A stretch of DNA of 64,000 nt from Enterobacter huaxiensis (GTDB lineage Bacteria > Pseudomonadota > Gammaproteobacteria > Enterobacterales > Enterobacteriaceae), in contig NZ_CP043342.1 in the NCBI RefSeq assembly GCF_003594935.2, positions 1,116,001 to 1,180,000 on the forward strand, read 5' to 3'. Shown piece by piece: positions 61,389 to 64,000 of this stretch. Every line of letters starts with the position of its first letter. Position 1 is the stretch's first letter. Below the pieces are notes generated by a model. The model was given only the letters and a program-made list of their open reading frames with translations. It had not been told where the DNA came from and ran no database searches. The translations under genes and the position numbers were made by a program.

Positions 61389-62699
61389 ATGCTTTATAAC
61401 ACTGGAACTATAGCCATTAACGGAAATACTGCAACTGGCACCGGCACGAACTGGACAGCACCAGCCAGCCAGGTCCGCGCTGGCCAGACGATTATCGTGA
61501 TGTCTAACCCGGTACAGCTGTTCCAGATTTCAACCGTGAACAGCGCCACGTCAATGACAGTTACGCCTAGCGCTTCCCCGGCGCTGAGCGGCCAGAAGTA
61601 TGGAATCCTTGTGTCAGACAATATCTCGGTCGACGGCCTTGCGCAGGCCATGTCACAGCTCATCAAAGAGTACGACGAGAATATTGGCGCGTGGGAGACG
61701 TTCGCCACCACCTCGGCGAACCAGAGCATCACCGTTACTATCAACGGCAGCCCTGTAACGATCCCCGGAATCGGTAAACTTGCGCAGAAAGGGAGCAATG
61801 GTGCGCTTGCAATCGCCGACGGCGGGACCGGGGCAACGAAGGCAGAAGACGCTCGCACAAACCTCGGTTTAGGAGATACCAATACAGCGAACTTCGCAAG
61901 CCTCGAAATTGGTGCCAAAAAAGCCTCTACTGCCAGCTACGTTGATTTCCATTTCTTGGGCACTAATGACTATGACGCGCGCATCCTGTGCGGCGGCAAC
62001 TCTAATGGTGCGATAGGGAAAGGAGACTTCACATTCTACGGCGGAAAATACGTTTTCATTGGCGACAGCTTCGAATTTCGTAACCCTATTACCTGTCAGA
62101 ACAGCATTAGCGCCTCTGCAAAAATTGCGACCACTTCTGATATGGAGTGCAAAACTAAAATTGCTGTTTTAGCTTCAGCTGACAATCAAAATGCCCACCT
62201 GTGGTTTTATGGTACCGGAGGGGCATCCAGGGGGGTAATTTATTCCAGCCAAACAGGAATTATTCAGATCCGACCTGACAACAATGATAATGGCGGCTCT
62301 AACGGTTACTCGTTTGCATTTGGAGCCGATGGTAAGTTTACCTGTGTCACGATGAATCAGACCTCGGATGAGCGAGTAAAATTCGATAAAGAGCCCATCA
62401 GTAACGCTCTTGATAAGATTTGTTCCCTGACGGGTTATACGTTCGGCATCCAACTGACTGAATCGGAATCGGTGCACAGCGCAGGCATTATCGCTCAGGA
62501 TTTAGAAAAAGTGTTGCCCGTTGCTGTGAGTTCTGGCGCAAACGGCATTACTCCGACCGGAGAAGAGATTAACGATCTCAAAACCGTGGACTACAGCGCA
62601 ATGAGCGCACTGTATGTTGAGGCCATGAAGGAGCTGGCCAACCGGGTAAAAAGCATAGAGAGTGAGCTTGCCGGACTCAAAGCCCGATCCGCGATATAG
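61389..62699 (+). CDS. Tail fibre with S74 intramolecular chaperone
   Basis: This 436-residue fibre has an N-terminal virion-binding part ('IAINGNTATGTGTNWTAPAS'), a collagen-like joint ('IADGGTGATKAEDARTNLGL') and a middle receptor region. It ends in a peptidase S74 chaperone domain with 'TSDERVK' (self-cleavage Ser/Lys), 'AGIIAQDLEKVLP' and a final coiled coil. The domain trimerises the fibre and then cleaves itself off. TGGAG precedes ATG 61389. Confidence 0.88.
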   Translation: MLYNTGTIAINGNTATGTGTNWTAPASQVRAGQTIIVMSNPVQLFQISTVNSATSMTVTPSASPALSGQKYGILVSDNISVDGLAQAMSQLIKEYDENIGAWETFATTSANQSITVTINGSPVTIPGIGKLAQKGSNGALAIADGGTGATKAEDARTNLGLGDTNTANFASLEIGAKKASTASYVDFHFLGTNDYDARILCGGNSNGAIGKGDFTFYGGKYVFIGDSFEFRNPITCQNSISASAKIATTSDMECKTKIAVLASADNQNAHLWFYGTGGASRGVIYSSQTGIIQIRPDNNDNGGSNGYSFAFGADGKFTCVTMNQTSDERVKFDKEPISNALDKICSLTGYTFGIQLTESESVHSAGIIAQDLEKVLPVAVSSGANGITPTGEEINDLKTVDYSAMSALYVEAMKELANRVKSIESELAGLKARSAI

Positions 62700-63090
62700 T
62701 GTATTAGCTCAGACTTGACCTGACAGTTTTATCTGGCAGCAGACTATCAAATCTGACAGTCTGCTTTGAGCGATGAGCGGATGTTAATTTGGGGTTGTAC
62801 GCCGGAACCGCCGAAAATTCCGTGACGAATAATTTTTGCGGTTGTCTGCCTGTACGTAAGACCGCCGTCAACCGGACAGTAAAGAAATGGCCGTTTGGAA
62901 CGAAAAATCACTGACCGCAGCGTCTCACATAGCTGGTAGGGATAAATTCTCACTCACGGCACCATAAACGTACACGTCAGCACATGCAAAACATGCTTCA
63001 AAATTCGACTAATTCACTGCGCCAGTAATTTCGGCGGTTCCTGCAAAGAACCCCTATATTATGCGAATTGTTAATTAACACTGAGCAGCA
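62700..63090. other. Gene-poor stretch after the tail fibre
   Basis: About 390 bases have no convincing gene. A leftward frame (62953-62747, 68 codons) lacks a ribosome site and family resemblance. No copy of the ssrA core is present, so this is not attR. Confidence 0.5.
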
Positions 63091-64000
63091 TTATTTTTCC
63101 TGTGTATCATCATTCAAATCTGGTGCAGTCCGAAGTACATTCGTGAAGTTGAGAAGCATTTTTTTTGTGCCAAAAGTGAACATCTCAGAGATTTCAGATG
63201 AAATGCTATCCCAAATAAAAATGATATGCCTCAAATACTCAACAACTCCAGGCCGGTTCAATGTACCTTCGATAAGATAATGTTCAGGAATACCCTCCAT
63301 TATTCCAGTCTTTCTTATCCAGAACAGTCCAACCCTGTTGGCCGATTCAACACCTGCAAGCACATAACTACGACGTTGATCTGTGTTTGTAATAGAAAGT
63401 ATTTCAAAAATTAAAGGCACGATCATTTCAAGCCTTACGAATGGCCTAGGATGTGTACCAACTGGTTCTGTTTGAACCTCATAAAATTTTTCGCCTTGAA
63501 AACGGTGTAACATTAATGATATACCACATGTCAAAAAGCAAATTGCCAATTCGCAATTTTCATTAATGGCAAGTTGTCGAACAATTTCTACTACACACAT
63601 GTATGTGGAAAAATAATCGGCTGCAAGTTCAGTTGCGTGCCAAATGGCAGATGCATCGTTATTGTCTGATGATAAATTATTTAAGTGAATTTCAGACATT
63701 ACATTAATATCGGAGCTATACCTGTTCCTTATAAATAAATGACCCTGAGTTAAGTGTCCTAACTCATGAAAAAAAACCCATGTCAAACCTGCTAGAAAAA
63801 TGTTTTTAGTGAAATTAGTTTTATCCCACTCATCTCTTAATGTGGTAAAGTTGGTTTGCCCGTTAAACCACATATCATAAGCTTCGTCATCTTTACCCGA
63901 GTGAACATAATCTACAAAAGCAGCAGCATCATCATATAATGATCGGATTAATTTATATGTGATTGATATAGCATGCCTTGGTGGTTCATCACGCTCTGAG
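63091..64000 (-). CDS. HExxH metallopeptidase, possibly Lit-like (5' end outside window)
   Basis: The frame is open to the right edge, so over 300 residues are visible and the N-terminus is missing; the ATG at 63873 is internal. A zinc-protease signature 'FFHELGHLTQGH' is followed about 40 residues later by 'ATELAADYFSTYM', the third-ligand Glu plus Asp pattern of gluzincins. Lit, the e14 prophage exclusion peptidase that cleaves EF-Tu, has the same HExxH...E..AD layout, and phage cargo is found at this spot. The similarity is only architectural by eye. AT-rich. Confidence 0.65.
   Translation of the reverse strand, partial: SERDEPPRHAISITYKLIRSLYDDAAAFVDYVHSGKDDEAYDMWFNGQTNFTTLRDEWDKTNFTKNIFLAGLTWVFFHELGHLTQGHLFIRNRYSSDINVMSEIHLNNLSSDNNDASAIWHATELAADYFSTYMCVVEIVRQLAINENCELAICFLTCGISLMLHRFQGEKFYEVQTEPVGTHPRPFVRLEMIVPLIFEILSITNTDQRRSYVLAGVESANRVGLFWIRKTGIMEGIPEHYLIEGTLNRPGVVEYLRHIIFIWDSISSEISEMFTFGTKKMLLNFTNVLRTAPDLNDDTQEK

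Larger units (their letters stand above)
24752..64000. mobile_element. Lambda-type prophage integrated in ssrA (right end outside window)
   Basis: Gene order follows integrated lambda: attL, int, xis, left early operon, cI, cro, O-like gene, Q, lysis genes, cos, terminase, head, lambda-type tail genes Z to J and a tail fibre. The structural genes are all open and show no disrupted frame, so the prophage may be functional. Accessory genes lie at the usual cargo points: attL-int, Q-holin, K-I and after the tail fibre. attR was not seen. Confidence 0.9.

Noticed and set aside
62747..62953. 68-codon leftward frame after the tail fibre
   Set aside because: No ribosome site, no family resemblance; kept only as part of the gene-poor stretch.

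Overview
The window is enterobacterial chromosome (Enterobacter/Lelliottia-like by gene content, which is an inference). The left 24.7 kb is host sequence and the right 39 kb is a nearly complete lambda-type prophage. The host part carries a BapA/SPI-9-like locus, which in Salmonella also lies beside ssrA (tmRNA). The junction at about 24752 is a displaced 3' end of ssrA.

Host part (1-24750). A LysR regulator cut by the window edge is followed by a PLP aminotransferase and a convergent nudI. A leftward type I secretion operon comes next: a 4013-residue BapA-like adhesin with about 30 Ig-like repeats, then a TolC-like outer-membrane protein, an ABC exporter with a C39-like domain, and an HlyD-type adaptor. 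Divergent from it lies a rightward TPR protein / ECF sigma factor / anti-sigma cassette. YceI, a LEA-like periplasmic protein and a CspA-family gene with a cold-box leader follow. Between csp and the ssrA fragment lie the native ssrA terminator and what looks like a fossil N-terminus of a CP4-57-type integrase.

Prophage (24752 to beyond 64000). The order is that of integrated lambda: attL, accessory cassette, int, xis, leftward early genes (exonuclease, HD hydrolase, YfdQ, YfdP), CI-like repressor, operators, Cro-like gene, CII-like gene, O-like initiator with internal iterons, Dam-type methylase, antirepressor, DUF968 protein, Q, lysis genes, cos, terminase, portal, ClpP-capsid fusion, tail genes Z-U-V-G-T-H-M-L-K-I-J, and a tail fibre with a self-cleaving S74 chaperone. 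The right attachment site and the intact ssrA should lie just past the window.

Three accessory loads stand out. (1) Between Q and the holin, where Shiga-toxin phages carry stx, there is a pesticin-like muramidase bacteriocin with a TonB box. A convergent gene for an exported, probable immunity protein lies beside it, with a good Fur box upstream. Toxin expression and release would thus be tied to prophage induction and lysis, and immunity to iron starvation. (2) Between attL and int there is a compact three-gene cassette: STAS-like/GHKL ATPase, DUF4325 STAS-like protein and a membrane-anchored protein. It resembles a signalling or defence system I cannot name. (3) At the right end there is an HExxH metallopeptidase, possibly Lit-like, and between tail genes K and I a lipoprotein gene with its own terminator.

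Fine structure readable in the DNA includes six 15-bp repressor operators (TTGCG-N5-CGCAA), one of them inside the cro-like gene. It also includes a lambda-like 12-nt cos core, an embedded Rz1 gene, a pinholin dual start, and a -1 frameshift site for gpG-T.
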